64,000 nucleotides of DNA from an uncultured Sulfitobacter sp. (lineage in GTDB: Bacteria; Pseudomonadota; Alphaproteobacteria; Rhodobacterales; Rhodobacteraceae): the NCBI GenBank assembly GCA_947501805.1, contig CANMXJ010000005.1, positions 186,001-250,000 on the forward strand. Direction: 5' to 3'. The position numbers and the translations under genes were made by a program. Under the pieces are notes generated by a model. That model searched no databases. It was not told the origin of the DNA and was given only the letters and a program-made list of their open reading frames with translations. Positions 24,818-34,067 of this stretch are shown piece by piece. Position 1 is the stretch's first letter. Every line of letters starts with the position of its first letter.

Positions 24818-27430
24818 ATGAGCAATTTCACCTCGAATGATATGCGCCGCGGATTGGCAAAACTGCGCTGGCCGCTGCGCCTGACATGGATGGGGATGCT
24901 GGCAGAGGCATTTGTGCAATCGCTCTGGCCGCTTCTGACAGTTGTCTTGTTGGTGTTTGCCGCTCTGATGCTGGGCGCACATGATTCAGTGATGATCGAA
25001 GTTGTCTGGGCCGTTGCCGTGATCGCGGCCCTCGCAACGATCTGGACATTGTTCTATGCACTGAAGCGTTTTCGCATCCCATCAAAGCTGGCAGCAATGG
25101 AGCGGCTGGATGCCAGCCTGCCGGGACGCCCCATTCAGGCGATGATGGACGATGCGGCAATCGGAAACGATGATGATGCCTCCATGGCCGTTTGGCGTGC
25201 GCATAAGTTGCGTATGGCAGAGCGTGCAGCGACAGCAAAACCTGTGCATGCAGACCTGCGTGTTTCGGACCGAGACCCCTATGCGCTTCGCTATGTTGCA
25301 GTGTTGGCCTTTGCAATTGCCCTGACCTTCGGGTCGGTTTGGCGCGTCGGATCGGTGACAGGTCTTGCACCGAGCACTGGTGGATTGGCCAGCGGCCCCG
25401 TTTGGGAAGGATGGGCAGAACCGCCGCGTTATACAGGCAAACCGACGCTGTATCTCAACGATCTTGCCGAGGGGCCCCTTGATCTGCCCAAAGGTACGTT
25501 GATCACGTTGCGCTTTTATGGAGAAATTGGTGCTCTGACGTTGGCCGAGACCGTGTCTGGCCGCACCGCAGATTTGCCCGCAGCCTCTGATCCTGCACAG
25601 GATTTTGCGGTGATACAGGAGGGCACGATTGCAATTGAGGGACCGGGCGGGCGGTCCTGGGACGTCACCATGCGCCCCGACGCGTCGCCGGAAGTGCAGG
25701 TTTTAGGCGCGGCGGATGTGGCTGCGCTGGGCGAGATGCGGTTGCCGTTTGCGGCGCGCGATGACTACGGTGTCGAGGCCGGAGAGGCACGGATTGTGCT
25801 TGATCTTGTTGCCGTCGACCGCCGCTATGGGCTTGTGGCGGATCCTGATCCTCGTCCCGAGTATATCGTGCCATTGCCGACCCCTATTTCCGGAAATCGT
25901 GCGTCTTTCGAAGAGAATCTGGTGGAGGATTTCTCCAAACATCCGTGGGCAAATCTACCCGTGAAACTGACGCTAAGTGTGCTCGATGCCGCCGAACAAA
26001 TTGGTGAAACGATACCGCAAGACATGGTGTTGCCGGGGCGGCGCTTCTTTAATCCCTCTGCAGCTGCGTTGATTGAAATGCGCCGCGACCTTCTCTGGTC
26101 GCGCAGCAATGCACCTCGGATGGCAAAAATCCTACGTGCGGTGTCTTACCTGCCGCAGGATGCCTTTCGCAGTCAGACAACGGCCTTGCGACTGCGTCGG
26201 TTTATCGACAAGCTTGAAATCCGCACGCGCTACGGGTTGGAAGACGAAGTCCAGAATGAGCTTGCCGAAGATCTTTGGGGGCTGGCGCTTGAACTTGAGG
26301 AAGGCGTTTTGGCGGATGCGCTTGAACGGCTGAGACGCGCGCAGGAACGCTTGGAAGAAGCGATGAAGAACGGCGCTTCTGACGAAGAAATCGCCGAACT
26401 GATGGACGAATTGCGCCGCGCCACCGAGGAATACATGCGTCAGTTACAGCGCCAGCAAGCCCAAGACGGCGAGCAAGGCCAAGACGGGCAGCAGCAAGGT
26501 GAACGCATGCAGATGACGCAAGACGACCTGCAGCGCATGATGGACCGGATTCAGGAGTTGATGGAACAAGGCCGCATGGCTGAAGCCGCAGAGGCGCTCC
26601 AGCAGTTGCAGGAAATGATGGAGAACATGCGTGTCACCGAAGGCCAGCAGGGGCAGGGTGAAAAGTCAGCGGGCGAGCAGGCAATGGAAGGGCTGGCGGA
26701 TACTTTACGTGAACAACAGGGTCTGAGTGATCAGGCATTCCGCGATTTACAGGAACAGTTCAATCCGAACGCACAGGCAGGTGAAAACGACGGCAACGAG
26801 GGGCGCAACGGCGGGCAAGGGCGTGGCCAGAGCCATGAAGGTCAACGCGGCCAAGGGGAAGGCAGCGGAGAACAACAAGGCGAAAACGGGCAGACGCCGG
26901 AAGGTGGAGAGCAAGGTCCGGGGTACGGGAAAGGCGAAGAAGGTCTTGCCGACCGCCAGCAGGCGCTTCGCGATGAGCTGAGCCGTCAACAAGGCCGTTT
27001 GCCGGGTCAGGGATCGCCGGAGGGAGAGGCAGCGCGTGACGCACTGGATCGTGCAGGTCGTGCGATGGATGACGCCGAAGAGGCGCTTCGCAACCGAGAT
27101 CTGGCAGAAGCAATCGACAATCAGGCGCAAGCGATGGAGGCGTTGCGTGAAGGTATGCGTTCCTTGGGTGAGGCGATGGCCGAGCAAAACAACTTTAACC
27201 AGCTGGGGCAGGGTGAGGCCGAGTCTGACCGGCGCGCGGATAATCAAGATCCGTTGGGCCGCGAACAGGGCGCAAACGGGGCCAATAGTTCGGATGGACC
27301 ATTGGCATTGGGACCGGGTGGTGCAGGGCGTGCCCGTGAGCTGCTTGACGAAATACGGCGCCGTTCCGGCGAAACAGAGCGGCCGGACGTGGAGCGGGAT
27401 TATCTCAACCGGTTGCTGGATCGTTTCTGA
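24818..27430 (+). CDS. TIGR02302/DUF4175-type membrane protein
   Basis: An 870-aa protein of the alphaproteobacterial TIGR02302 family. Two N-terminal membrane spans (about residues 25-90) and a third near 165-180 anchor a large periplasmic region. A Gln/Gly/Glu-rich stretch follows at about 540-700 (QQQGER, NGGQGRGQ, EGSGEQQGENG) with helical Met/Gln segments (LQRMMDRIQELMEQGRM), and the protein ends in LLDEIRRRSGETERPDVERDYLNRLLDRF. The function of the family is unknown; an envelope role is likely. AAGGAG precedes the ATG at 24818. It lies 36 nt after lysA and ends at a clear terminator. Confidence 0.85.
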   Translation: MSNFTSNDMRRGLAKLRWPLRLTWMGMLAEAFVQSLWPLLTVVLLVFAALMLGAHDSVMIEVVWAVAVIAALATIWTLFYALKRFRIPSKLAAMERLDASLPGRPIQAMMDDAAIGNDDDASMAVWRAHKLRMAERAATAKPVHADLRVSDRDPYALRYVAVLAFAIALTFGSVWRVGSVTGLAPSTGGLASGPVWEGWAEPPRYTGKPTLYLNDLAEGPLDLPKGTLITLRFYGEIGALTLAETVSGRTADLPAASDPAQDFAVIQEGTIAIEGPGGRSWDVTMRPDASPEVQVLGAADVAALGEMRLPFAARDDYGVEAGEARIVLDLVAVDRRYGLVADPDPRPEYIVPLPTPISGNRASFEENLVEDFSKHPWANLPVKLTLSVLDAAEQIGETIPQDMVLPGRRFFNPSAAALIEMRRDLLWSRSNAPRMAKILRAVSYLPQDAFRSQTTALRLRRFIDKLEIRTRYGLEDEVQNELAEDLWGLALELEEGVLADALERLRRAQERLEEAMKNGASDEEIAELMDELRRATEEYMRQLQRQQAQDGEQGQDGQQQGERMQMTQDDLQRMMDRIQELMEQGRMAEAAEALQQLQEMMENMRVTEGQQGQGEKSAGEQAMEGLADTLREQQGLSDQAFRDLQEQFNPNAQAGENDGNEGRNGGQGRGQSHEGQRGQGEGSGEQQGENGQTPEGGEQGPGYGKGEEGLADRQQALRDELSRQQGRLPGQGSPEGEAARDALDRAGRAMDDAEEALRNRDLAEAIDNQAQAMEALREGMRSLGEAMAEQNNFNQLGQGEAESDRRADNQDPLGREQGANGANSSDGPLALGPGGAGRARELLDEIRRRSGETERPDVERDYLNRLLDRF

Positions 27431-27432
27431 AG

Positions 27433-27465
27433 AGAAGGTGCACGCAAAGCCGAGCACCTTCTTTT
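27433..27465 (+). terminator. Rho-independent terminator after the TIGR02302 gene
   Basis: A 9-bp perfect stem (AGAAGGTGC / GCACCTTCT) with a 12-nt loop is followed by further Ts, beginning 2 nt after the stop codon. Confidence 0.8.
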
Positions 27466-27506
27466 GAAATCATCCCTGACGGTCCGTAATTCGCGTTATT
27501 GCCGGG

Positions 27507-27917
27507 TCAATCGACCGCGTTCGGCGGTTTCGTCTTGATATCAACTGGCAAGGCGCGCTCAAAAACAATGCCACAATTCCTACGAATGCTCGTTTGCTCC
27601 AACGCTTCCAGTTCGCCTTTCAGCCTGCCGAGTTCCGCTGCCGTTTGCTTGTCACCCTTTATGAAAAAGGCTGCGGGCCAAAAAACCACCAAAGCAACGC
27701 CGGTTGCCACGGCGTCATCACTTGCCTTTTTGTTTTGCACACCGGAAAGTTGAGCCACTTTGCCGCTGACCCTGCTGGCCTCTTGGGCAATCTGCCCGCA
27801 AGAATAGCTTTGGTAGGCCAATGGAGATACATAGGTTGCCGAGACATTTTCGGCCTTTTCAGCACAGCCTGACAGTACGACGGCACAAAACAGTGCGGTC
27901 ACGGTAAGTGATTTCAT
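27507..27917 (-). CDS. Lipoprotein of unknown function
   Basis: A 136-aa lipoprotein precursor with signal MKSLTVTALFCAVVLSGC and lipobox LSGC. The mature part contains YQSYSCGQIAQEASRVSGKVAQLSG, a hydrophobic glycine/alanine helix (ATGVALVVFWPAAFFIKG) and a helical LGRLKGELEALEQTS end. This pattern of YxxxSCxQL, a central hydrophobic hairpin and a final coiled helix recurs in small proteobacterial lipoproteins with no assigned function. AGGAG lies 5 nt before the start. It is convergent with the TIGR02302 gene and appears monocistronic. Confidence 0.8.
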   Translation of the reverse strand: MKSLTVTALFCAVVLSGCAEKAENVSATYVSPLAYQSYSCGQIAQEASRVSGKVAQLSGVQNKKASDDAVATGVALVVFWPAAFFIKGDKQTAAELGRLKGELEALEQTSIRRNCGIVFERALPVDIKTKPPNAVD

Positions 27918-28032
27918 TCCAACTCCTGATCACAATTCTTTTCTTGAAGCACAATCGGCATTCAAGTGGCGTTCAATTTACCTGCCAAATCGAAAAGAAA
28001 AGGTATTCAGGGATCTTCAAAGTAGGAAAAAT

Positions 28033-28638
28033 TCACCACATCGTTTTGGCGGCACGGGCATCCCACGCGTCATCATAGGGCGTGCCGCCTTCTTCACCGC
28101 TGGTCATTTCGGCCAGAATATCGCCAACACTTGGCAAATCAATACTCTGGTCAACACCCGCCCATGTACCCGCCCGCATCAGGGCGCGGGCGCATTGCGT
28201 ATAGATTTCAGCAATTTCTATTACGATCACCGTGGCTGGCAGACGTCCACGTTTTTCAAACTTCGCACGCAACCCGCCATCATCTGTCAGATACGCCTGC
28301 CCGTTTACCCGCACCACGTTGTTTGATCCGGGTACGACAAACATCAGTGAAACACGCCCGTCCTCCACAATGTTGCGCAGGGAATCGAGCCGGTTGTTAC
28401 CGCGCCAGTCGGGCATCGCCAGCCTGTGCTGGTCCAGTTCCAGAATAACCGGACCATCACCACCACGCGGGCTGCCATCCGTGCCATTTGTCCCTACGGT
28501 GCTAAGAATGCACAGCTTGGAGGTCATGATCCACTTTCGATACAGCGGTGTCATCTGTGTGGCGACCTTGCACAGCGCAGGTGGGGCAGGGGGTGCGTAG
28601 AGATCCTCCAGCTCGCTGGCATCCGTGATCTTACGCAT
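28033..28638 (-). CDS. Pyridoxamine 5'-phosphate oxidase-family flavin protein
   Basis: A 201-aa split-barrel FMN-binding protein. Core motifs are LCILSTVGTNGTDGSPRGGDG, LAMPDWRGNNRLDSLRNIVEDGRVSLMFVVPGSNNVVRVNG and, towards the end, CARALMRAGTW. This is the MSMEG_1061-like branch, not genuine PdxH, so it probably binds a flavin or F420-like cofactor in a redox or detoxification role. The ATG at 28638 is preferred: it lies inside the end of the plsC gene with an 8-nt overlap, as expected in an operon. A TTG 60 nt upstream is the alternative. It is the last gene of the ftsE-ftsX-plsC run. Confidence 0.75.
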   Translation of the reverse strand: MRKITDASELEDLYAPPAPPALCKVATQMTPLYRKWIMTSKLCILSTVGTNGTDGSPRGGDGPVILELDQHRLAMPDWRGNNRLDSLRNIVEDGRVSLMFVVPGSNNVVRVNGQAYLTDDGGLRAKFEKRGRLPATVIVIEIAEIYTQCARALMRAGTWAGVDQSIDLPSVGDILAEMTSGEEGGTPYDDAWDARAAKTMW

Positions 28639-29356
28639 CCGCGCGCCAACCTGCTTCGGCGAGTAATGCGTCAGAGGCGCTTTCGACCGTTTGCTCAAGT
28701 TGCCTCACAAAAGCATCTTTGCTTAGACCTGGCTGGATCGGATCAAGAAATTCGACCACGGCCAGACCGGGGCGGCGAAACAAACCTCGTCGCGGCCAGA
28801 AGTAGCCGGCGTTTGTCGCGACAGGCACACAGACCTGATTTAGTTGTTTGTAAAGGACGGCCGTGCCGACTTTGTATGGTAAATGCGCGCCCGGTGCGAC
28901 ACGGGTGCCTTGCGGATAGATGACGATCTGCCCGGGCTCTATGCGGCCCGCGTGTACATCTTCCATCATGGTGGAAATTGCTTTTCCCCGCTTGCCACGG
29001 TCCACCGCGATCATCTGCATGCGTTTGGTGTATTGGCCAATCACCGGTGTCCACAGAATTTCGCGCTTCATAATGAACTTGGCGCGCGGCAGGGCGTGGA
29101 AAATCATCAAGATATCGAGGAATGACTGGTGTTTTGCTGCGACAAGAACCTCGCCGTCCGGTACGGTGCCGCGCACTTCGCATCGCAATCCGATCATCCA
29201 GCGAGCGGTCCACATGCACCATGCGGCATAGCTTTTGCAGGCCGCATATGCGCCGGTCTTCGAAAACATTGCCCATGGTGCAAAAAGTAATCCGATGACC
29301 GGCATCGCGACGGTGGCCTGAATAATATAGAGGATTGAACGTACCCATTGCAGCAT
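28631..29356 (-). CDS. plsC: 1-acyl-sn-glycerol-3-phosphate acyltransferase
   Basis: A 241-aa membrane acyltransferase that adds the second acyl chain to make phosphatidic acid. An N-terminal helix (ILYIIQATVAMPVIGLLFAPWAM) is followed by the HX4D motif in AAKHQSFLDILM. FIMKREILWTPVIGQY comes next, then the motif YPQGTRVAPG, which has Gln where Glu is more usual, and PVATNAGYFW. The ATG at 29356 follows GGGAG and overlaps the ftsX stop by one base. An upstream in-frame start would add 32 unlikely residues. It follows ftsE-ftsX, an order I recall from other Rhodobacterales. Confidence 0.9.
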   Translation of the reverse strand: MLQWVRSILYIIQATVAMPVIGLLFAPWAMFSKTGAYAACKSYAAWCMWTARWMIGLRCEVRGTVPDGEVLVAAKHQSFLDILMIFHALPRAKFIMKREILWTPVIGQYTKRMQMIAVDRGKRGKAISTMMEDVHAGRIEPGQIVIYPQGTRVAPGAHLPYKVGTAVLYKQLNQVCVPVATNAGYFWPRRGLFRRPGLAVVEFLDPIQPGLSKDAFVRQLEQTVESASDALLAEAGWRADA

Positions 29357-30261
29357 TAAGCTAGCTCCCTTAACGTCCGTTTCGCAGCCCCGCGCGTCGC
29401 TAGGAATGCGACGCCACCAGCCAAAAGCGGGATGCAAAGCGGCAGTAACCAATGTGCGCCACGAAAGCCCAGACCTGTCAGGAACCCGCCAACTTCGGAA
29501 GTGGAAGGCAAGAGCATCATGGCGATCATACCCAGAACTGTTCCCGCCACGGCACCCGATAATGCACGAAGGGTAAAGCGGCGAATGAAGGCCAAAGCAA
29601 TATAGTCGTCAGTGGCACCAATCAGGCGCAAGACCCCGATGACCTGCGCGTTGGCGGCCAGTGCGGCATGGGCTGCGAGGGTTATCATAGCCGCAACTGC
29701 CGCGCCAATCAGAACGATCGCAACCCAGCCCAGAAGGCGCAAGCGTGATGCCGCTTTGACCAATGGCTCACGCCAGCGACTGTGATCATCCAGAACCGCG
29801 CCGGGGACTTCGGCGGCCAGCCGCAGGCGCAATCCTGCAGGGTCCATGCCGTCTGCGTCTTCAATCACTTCGATCAGGCGGGGGACGGGGAGGGTATCCA
29901 GCGCAAGTTCGGAGCCGAACCATGGCGCAAGCAATTCCTGTTGTTCCGCATCACTCAGCGCGCGGGAACTGGCCACGCCTCTTGTCGTCTCAAGGATGCG
30001 CAAGGCCGCCTCTGTCTGGGCTACACGCTGATCAAGCGGGGCCACGATGCGGATGGTTGCAGAGCGTGCCAACTCATCCCCCCAGCGTTCTGCCAACCGC
30101 CCAGCAGCCAGCGAGAGCGCCAGCGCAAAGACGGCGAGAAACGCCATCGCAGCAGCGGCAAACAGGGTCAGTTGCGCGGTAAAACCGGAAGGCGGCACCA
30201 CGCGGTCTGCATGGCGGTCCCCGACAAAAAGCGCGCGCAGGCTTGTCATATCCAGTTTCAC
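29356..30261 (-). CDS. ftsX: FtsX-like cell-division ABC permease
   Basis: A 301-aa FtsX-type permease with four membrane helices: LTLFAAAAMAFLAVFALALS near residue 35, GWVAIVLIGAAVAAMITLAA near 175, SGAVAGTVLGMIAMMLL near 230 and WLLPLCIPLLAGGVAFLA near the end. A periplasmic domain sits between helices 1 and 2. With FtsE it couples cytoplasmic ATP hydrolysis to activation of septal peptidoglycan hydrolases. Its start overlaps the ftsE stop by 4 nt, and its stop shares a base with plsC. The sequence is divergent, as is usual for alphaproteobacterial FtsX. Confidence 0.85.
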   Translation of the reverse strand: MKLDMTSLRALFVGDRHADRVVPPSGFTAQLTLFAAAAMAFLAVFALALSLAAGRLAERWGDELARSATIRIVAPLDQRVAQTEAALRILETTRGVASSRALSDAEQQELLAPWFGSELALDTLPVPRLIEVIEDADGMDPAGLRLRLAAEVPGAVLDDHSRWREPLVKAASRLRLLGWVAIVLIGAAVAAMITLAAHAALAANAQVIGVLRLIGATDDYIALAFIRRFTLRALSGAVAGTVLGMIAMMLLPSTSEVGGFLTGLGFRGAHWLLPLCIPLLAGGVAFLATRGAAKRTLRELA

Positions 30262-30935
30262 AGATCTGCTCCTGCCAACTGGATGCGCCGGTTGGTAATG
30301 CGTAACACCCGCGCTTGCACATGGGCTTTGGTGGCGCGGATCAGGCTAAGATCATGGGTCGCGATCAGTACTGTCTTGCCCATTTTGTTCAATTCTATCA
30401 GCAAGGTCAGCAGGCGCTGCGACATGTCCCAGTCGATGTTGCCTGTCGGCTCGTCCGCAAGCACAACGTCCGGTGACATGATCACAGCGCGGGCCAAAGC
30501 TGCCCGTTGGCGTTCGCCCCCAGAGAGTTCAGGAGGTAGCGCATCGGCACGATTGGTCAGGCCGACCCAGGACAACAATTCGCCCAGATCACCGCCCGCG
30601 GCCTCGGCGTGACGCCCGGACACCGTTAGCGGAAGTGCAATATTATCGGTCACGCTGAGATGGTTCAGGAATTGGACGTCCTGATGCACCACCCCGACAC
30701 GGCGGCGCACAACTGCGATATCATCACGATCCAACCCGCGCACATCAGCACCAAAAAGGCGCACATGCCCCGCAGTCGGCAGCAATGCTCCGTAGCATAA
30801 CTTCATCAGCGTGGTTTTGCCCGCACCGGACGGGCCGGTAAGAAAGTGAAATGACCCCGGCGCAAGTTTCAGCGAAATATCGGATAGCAATTCGCCACCG
30901 CCATAGCTGTAGGCCACATTTTCCAGATCGATCAC
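30258..30935 (-). CDS. ftsE: FtsE cell-division ABC ATPase
   Basis: A 225-aa ATPase. Walker A is GPSGAGKTT, the signature LSGGERQRAALARA, Walker B VVLADEPTGNID and the switch region VLIATHDLSLI. VAYSYGGGELLSDISLKLAPGSFHFLTG is typical of FtsE. It is the first gene of the leftward ftsE-ftsX-plsC-flavoprotein operon and is divergent from the zinc-ribbon gene, with 164 bp between them for promoters. Confidence 0.9.
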   Translation of the reverse strand: MIDLENVAYSYGGGELLSDISLKLAPGSFHFLTGPSGAGKTTLMKLCYGALLPTAGHVRLFGADVRGLDRDDIAVVRRRVGVVHQDVQFLNHLSVTDNIALPLTVSGRHAEAAGGDLGELLSWVGLTNRADALPPELSGGERQRAALARAVIMSPDVVLADEPTGNIDWDMSQRLLTLLIELNKMGKTVLIATHDLSLIRATKAHVQARVLRITNRRIQLAGADL

Positions 30936-31099
30936 ATGCGCATCCTATATTCTTCGATCTGTTGTGCCTCAGCACCGCTGAGGATTCAATGCAGCACTTA
31001 TCGACTTTGGCAACAGTTAACGCTTTTCCCCGAGGATTGTAGATCATATGCTGAACGAGACAGCGCAAATATTGTTATGAGTGAACATCGGAATACCAG

Positions 31100-31948
31100 A
31101 TGAGGCTGACCTGCCCAAATTGTGACGCCCAATACGAGGTGCCGGACGAGGTTGTTCCAACCTCCGGTAGGGATGTGCAATGCTCCAACTGCGGCCAAAC
31201 GTGGTTTCAGCATCATGCTGATCACGCCCCCGTTGAAGAAGATGAAACGGCACTGACATTGGATGCGCAAGCGCCCGATGAAGATGAGGAAGTGTCGCCG
31301 CCACCACCACCAACTCCGCCGCCTTCGAAAGAGCCGGAGCGCAAACAGTTGGATCCGGCTGTTGCGGACATTCTGCGTCAAGAGGCCGAGGCAGAGTTTG
31401 AAGCGCGCAAACTGCGGCAGTCGGGATCGCTGGAAAGCCAGCCTGATCTGGGCCTGGAGGCTGCAGATACGCCAACCCCCACGCCGCCTTTGCCTGAGGA
31501 AGATGCAGACAAACGAGCAGCTGATGCCAAAAAACGGATGGCGCGGATGCGCGGTGAACCCGAGCAGGCGTCAGAAGCCGTGGCTGCGGCCGCCGCTATT
31601 TCGTCGCGCCGCGAATTGTTGCCCGACATCGAAGAGATCAGTTCGACCCTGCGCAGCGGATCCGCGCCAAGTGATATTGACCCGAATGCGCGTGAAGGTC
31701 TCGGGGCTGGCGGGGAACATAAGAAGAAAGGCAGCTTCAAACGTGGTTTCGTGACAACGCTCGGGATCGCGGTCCTGCTTGCCTTGCTCTACATCTTCGC
31801 GCCCAAAATTGCCGCAGCAGTGCCAATGCTGGACGGATTTCTGTCCGGCTATGTTGCGGTCATAGACAATCTGCGCCTTGCGCTGGATGGGCAAATCAAG
31901 GGACTGCTCAGCTGGCTGGACACGATGGCCACCAACTCCGCGAGCTGA
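31100..31948 (+). CDS. Zinc-ribbon membrane protein
   Basis: A 282-aa protein. The N-terminal 35 residues are an MJ0042-type zinc ribbon (RLTCPNCDAQYEVPDE...VQCSNCGQTWF) with two CxxC pairs. A long acidic/proline-rich linker (SPPPPPTPPPSKEPE) and a charged helical region follow, then a membrane span at about 216-238 (GFVTTLGIAVLLALLYIFAPKIA) and a short tail. Such proteins are common next to ftsE in Rhodobacterales; the role is unknown but may be envelope or division related. The architecture implies the zinc ribbon is in the cytoplasm. Transcription meets that of lpd at a hairpin just after the stop. Confidence 0.8.
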   Translation: MRLTCPNCDAQYEVPDEVVPTSGRDVQCSNCGQTWFQHHADHAPVEEDETALTLDAQAPDEDEEVSPPPPPTPPPSKEPERKQLDPAVADILRQEAEAEFEARKLRQSGSLESQPDLGLEAADTPTPTPPLPEEDADKRAADAKKRMARMRGEPEQASEAVAAAAAISSRRELLPDIEEISSTLRSGSAPSDIDPNAREGLGAGGEHKKKGSFKRGFVTTLGIAVLLALLYIFAPKIAAAVPMLDGFLSGYVAVIDNLRLALDGQIKGLLSWLDTMATNSAS

Positions 31949-31959
31949 TCCAAACGGGC

Positions 31960-31976
31960 GGCGTGTGAAACACGCC
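31960..31976. terminator. Hairpin between convergent zinc-ribbon and lpd genes
   Basis: A perfect 7-bp GC-rich stem (GGCGTGT / ACACGCC) with a GAA loop lies in the 43-bp gap between two convergent genes. There is no T-run, so it is a possible bidirectional terminator. Confidence 0.5.
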
Positions 31977-31991
31977 ACCCTGATTGTCCAG

Positions 31992-33380
31992 TTACATGTG
32001 GATTGCGCCATCTCCGCAGGCAAGCGCGGCCTCGCGTACTGCTTCGGAATATGTTGGATGTGCGTGACAAGTCATGGCGAGGTCTTGGGCAGAGGCACCA
32101 AATTCCATTGCAACACATACTTCATGGATCAGATCACCGGCTGATGGCCCGATGATATGCGCACCAAGAATACGGTCTGTGTCCTTGTCCGCTAGAATTT
32201 TCACAAACCCGTCGCCTGCAAAGTTTGCCTTGGCACGGGCGTTGCCCATAAAGCTGAACTTGCCAACCTTATAGGCGCGGCCCGCTTCCTTGAGTGTCGC
32301 TTCGGTTTCGCCGACATTGGCAACTTCGGGGTGGGTATAGATCACACCGGGGATCACGCCGTAGTTCACATGGCCATGTTTTCCTACAATCACTTCGGCC
32401 ACCGCCATGCCTTCGTCTTCGGCCTTATGGGCCAGCATCGGGCCTTCGATCACGTCGCCAATGGCGTATATGCCGTTGGCTGATGTTTGCCACTGGCCGT
32501 TGACCGCGATCTGGCCGCGCTGTGTCATTTCAACACCCAGACCGTCTAGGCCCAAGCCGTCATGGAACGGTTTGCGTCCCGTTGCGACCAGAACAACATC
32601 CGCATCCAGTACATGTTCGCTGTCATCCTTGCGCAGCTTGTAATGCACCTTGGCTTTGGTTTTGGCCGCTTCGGTTTTCTGAACTGCGGCGCCCATGATA
32701 AAGGTCAGGCCCTGTTTTTTCAGGGTTCGCTGGAAGACCTTCTGTACTTCCGGATCCATGCCGGGGGTGATCGCGTCAAGGAATTCAACAACAGTGACTT
32801 CTGCACCAAGGCGGGAATAGACACTGCCCAGTTCCAGCCCGATCACACCTGCACCGATCACAACCATCTTTTTCGGAACTTTGCCTAACTCAAGCGCACC
32901 CGTTGAGGTCACGACAACCTTTTCGTCCACCTCGACGCCGGGCAGGGACGCAGGTTCTGAACCTGTTGCGATGATGATGTTCTTGGCCTCATGGACCTCA
33001 TCGCCGACCTTTACCTTGCCCGCTTCAGGGATGGAGCCCCAGCCCTTGAGCCAGTCAATCTTGTTCTTCTTGAACAGGAATTCGATACCCTTTGTATTGG
33101 TATCAATTGTACCCTGTTTGTAGGTGAGCATCTGTTTCCAGTCGACAGACGGGCTTTTGCCCTTCAATCCCATCTCGGCAAAGTTGTGTTCTGCCTCGTG
33201 CAGCATATGAGAGGCATGCAGCAACGCCTTGGACGGGATACAGCCGACGTTCAGGCAAGTGCCGCCCAGCGTCTCGCGCCCTTCGACGCAGGCAACCTTT
33301 AGGCCCAGTTGCGCACAGCGGATGGCCGCAACATAGCCGCCGGGGCCGGAGCCGATGATGATGACGTCATAGCTGGACAT
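31992..33380 (-). CDS. lpd: Dihydrolipoyl dehydrogenase (E3)
   Basis: A 462-aa flavoenzyme that reoxidises dihydrolipoamide of the 2-oxoglutarate dehydrogenase complex (and possibly others) using NAD+. The FAD motif [19 protein letters not shown] starts the protein. The redox disulfide is in [16 protein letters not shown], the NAD motif is [20 protein letters not shown], the ATG motif is VLVATGRKP and the C-terminal base is in [13 protein letters not shown]. It is the last gene of the leftward sucA-sucB-hypothetical-MAPEG-lpd run, consistent with serving that complex. Confidence 0.95.
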   Translation of the reverse strand: MSSYDVIIIGSGPGGYVAAIRCAQLGLKVACVEGRETLGGTCLNVGCIPSKALLHASHMLHEAEHNFAEMGLKGKSPSVDWKQMLTYKQGTIDTNTKGIEFLFKKNKIDWLKGWGSIPEAGKVKVGDEVHEAKNIIIATGSEPASLPGVEVDEKVVVTSTGALELGKVPKKMVVIGAGVIGLELGSVYSRLGAEVTVVEFLDAITPGMDPEVQKVFQRTLKKQGLTFIMGAAVQKTEAAKTKAKVHYKLRKDDSEHVLDADVVLVATGRKPFHDGLGLDGLGVEMTQRGQIAVNGQWQTSANGIYAIGDVIEGPMLAHKAEDEGMAVAEVIVGKHGHVNYGVIPGVIYTHPEVANVGETEATLKEAGRAYKVGKFSFMGNARAKANFAGDGFVKILADKDTDRILGAHIIGPSAGDLIHEVCVAMEFGASAQDLAMTCHAHPTYSEAVREAALACGDGAIHM

Positions 33381-33420
33381 GGGATGTCTCCTTCGGATGT
33401 TTGCCCGCAGGGTAGGGGCG

Positions 33421-33816
33421 TCAGATCAGGGCTGCAAGCAGCATGAAAAACGTGGCGAGAAAACCGGCGAACCAGATGAAGGACCGTGCAGGGGTCCAGC
33501 CGTAGGCGTAGGCGGGAATGTAGGCGATGCGAGCGATAAGATAGACCCACGCGCAAAGGGCGGTAAAGGTGCCGCTCTGCCCGGTTGTGTGGATAACAAT
33601 TGCTGCGATAGCGAACAGGATCAGCCCTTGGAAATGATTGTCAAAGGCACGCCCCAGACGCGCGGTCCTCTCCGAGAGCGCACGACTTGGCTCTCGATCC
33701 CGCGCCGACATGGTGTAGCCGGGAGTGAGCTCCATATTCGCGGGGATCGCGTAGAGGGCGAATTGGATGACTTGCAGGAGTGCGGCGAGGGTGAGGGCGG
33801 TGAGTTCGGGGGTCAT
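33421..33816 (-). CDS. MAPEG-family membrane protein
   Basis: A 131-aa protein with four predicted membrane helices. It starts [29 protein letters not shown] and has the conserved [16 protein letters not shown] segment, in which the charged residues of the MAPEG family (glutathione or eicosanoid-type enzymes) lie. The bacterial members of this size are mostly uncharacterised. Its start overlaps the stop of the preceding small membrane protein gene by 4 nt. It sits between sucB and lpd, so it is co-transcribed with 2-oxoglutarate dehydrogenase without an obvious functional link. Confidence 0.8.
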   Translation of the reverse strand: MTPELTALTLAALLQVIQFALYAIPANMELTPGYTMSARDREPSRALSERTARLGRAFDNHFQGLILFAIAAIVIHTTGQSGTFTALCAWVYLIARIAYIPAYAYGWTPARSFIWFAGFLATFFMLLAALI

Positions 33817-34067
33817 TGTTTGCTTTCCGCATCACATTTCTTAAGTTTCACCAACAGTACCAGTGGTGGTATCCAAGCAAAAAATACACTTCCTCCGATA
33901 GCTACCGAGCTTATTGGCCCCATACCGTCCGGAAGGTTAATTAAGGTCAAAAAAATTGAGAACCCCCACCAAATCAGCCAAAGCCGGATTTGTTTTTGTG
34001 GGGTTTCCGTAAGTCTTGGCCAGAATACATCCCAATCCCAAGCTGACTGTTCCTGGTCAGATGCCAT
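33813..34067 (-). CDS. Small two-span membrane protein
   Basis: An 84-aa protein with a polar start ([26 protein letters not shown]) and two membrane spans: LWLIWWGFSIFLTLINLP and SSVAIGGSVFFAWIPPLVLLVKL. A short charged C-terminus follows. I do not recognise a family. The ATG at 34067 overlaps the sucB stop (TGATG); an adjacent GTG at 34070 is the alternative. Its stop overlaps the MAPEG gene start, which marks it as part of the tight suc operon. Confidence 0.65.
   Translation of the reverse strand: MASDQEQSAWDWDVFWPRLTETPQKQIRLWLIWWGFSIFLTLINLPDGMGPISSVAIGGSVFFAWIPPLVLLVKLKKCDAESKQ

Noticed and set aside
26747..27457. Minus-strand hydrophobic frame opposite the TIGR02302 gene
   Set aside because: The hydrophobicity comes from the complement of the Gln/Glu/Gly-rich repeat; there is no start site or conserved motif.
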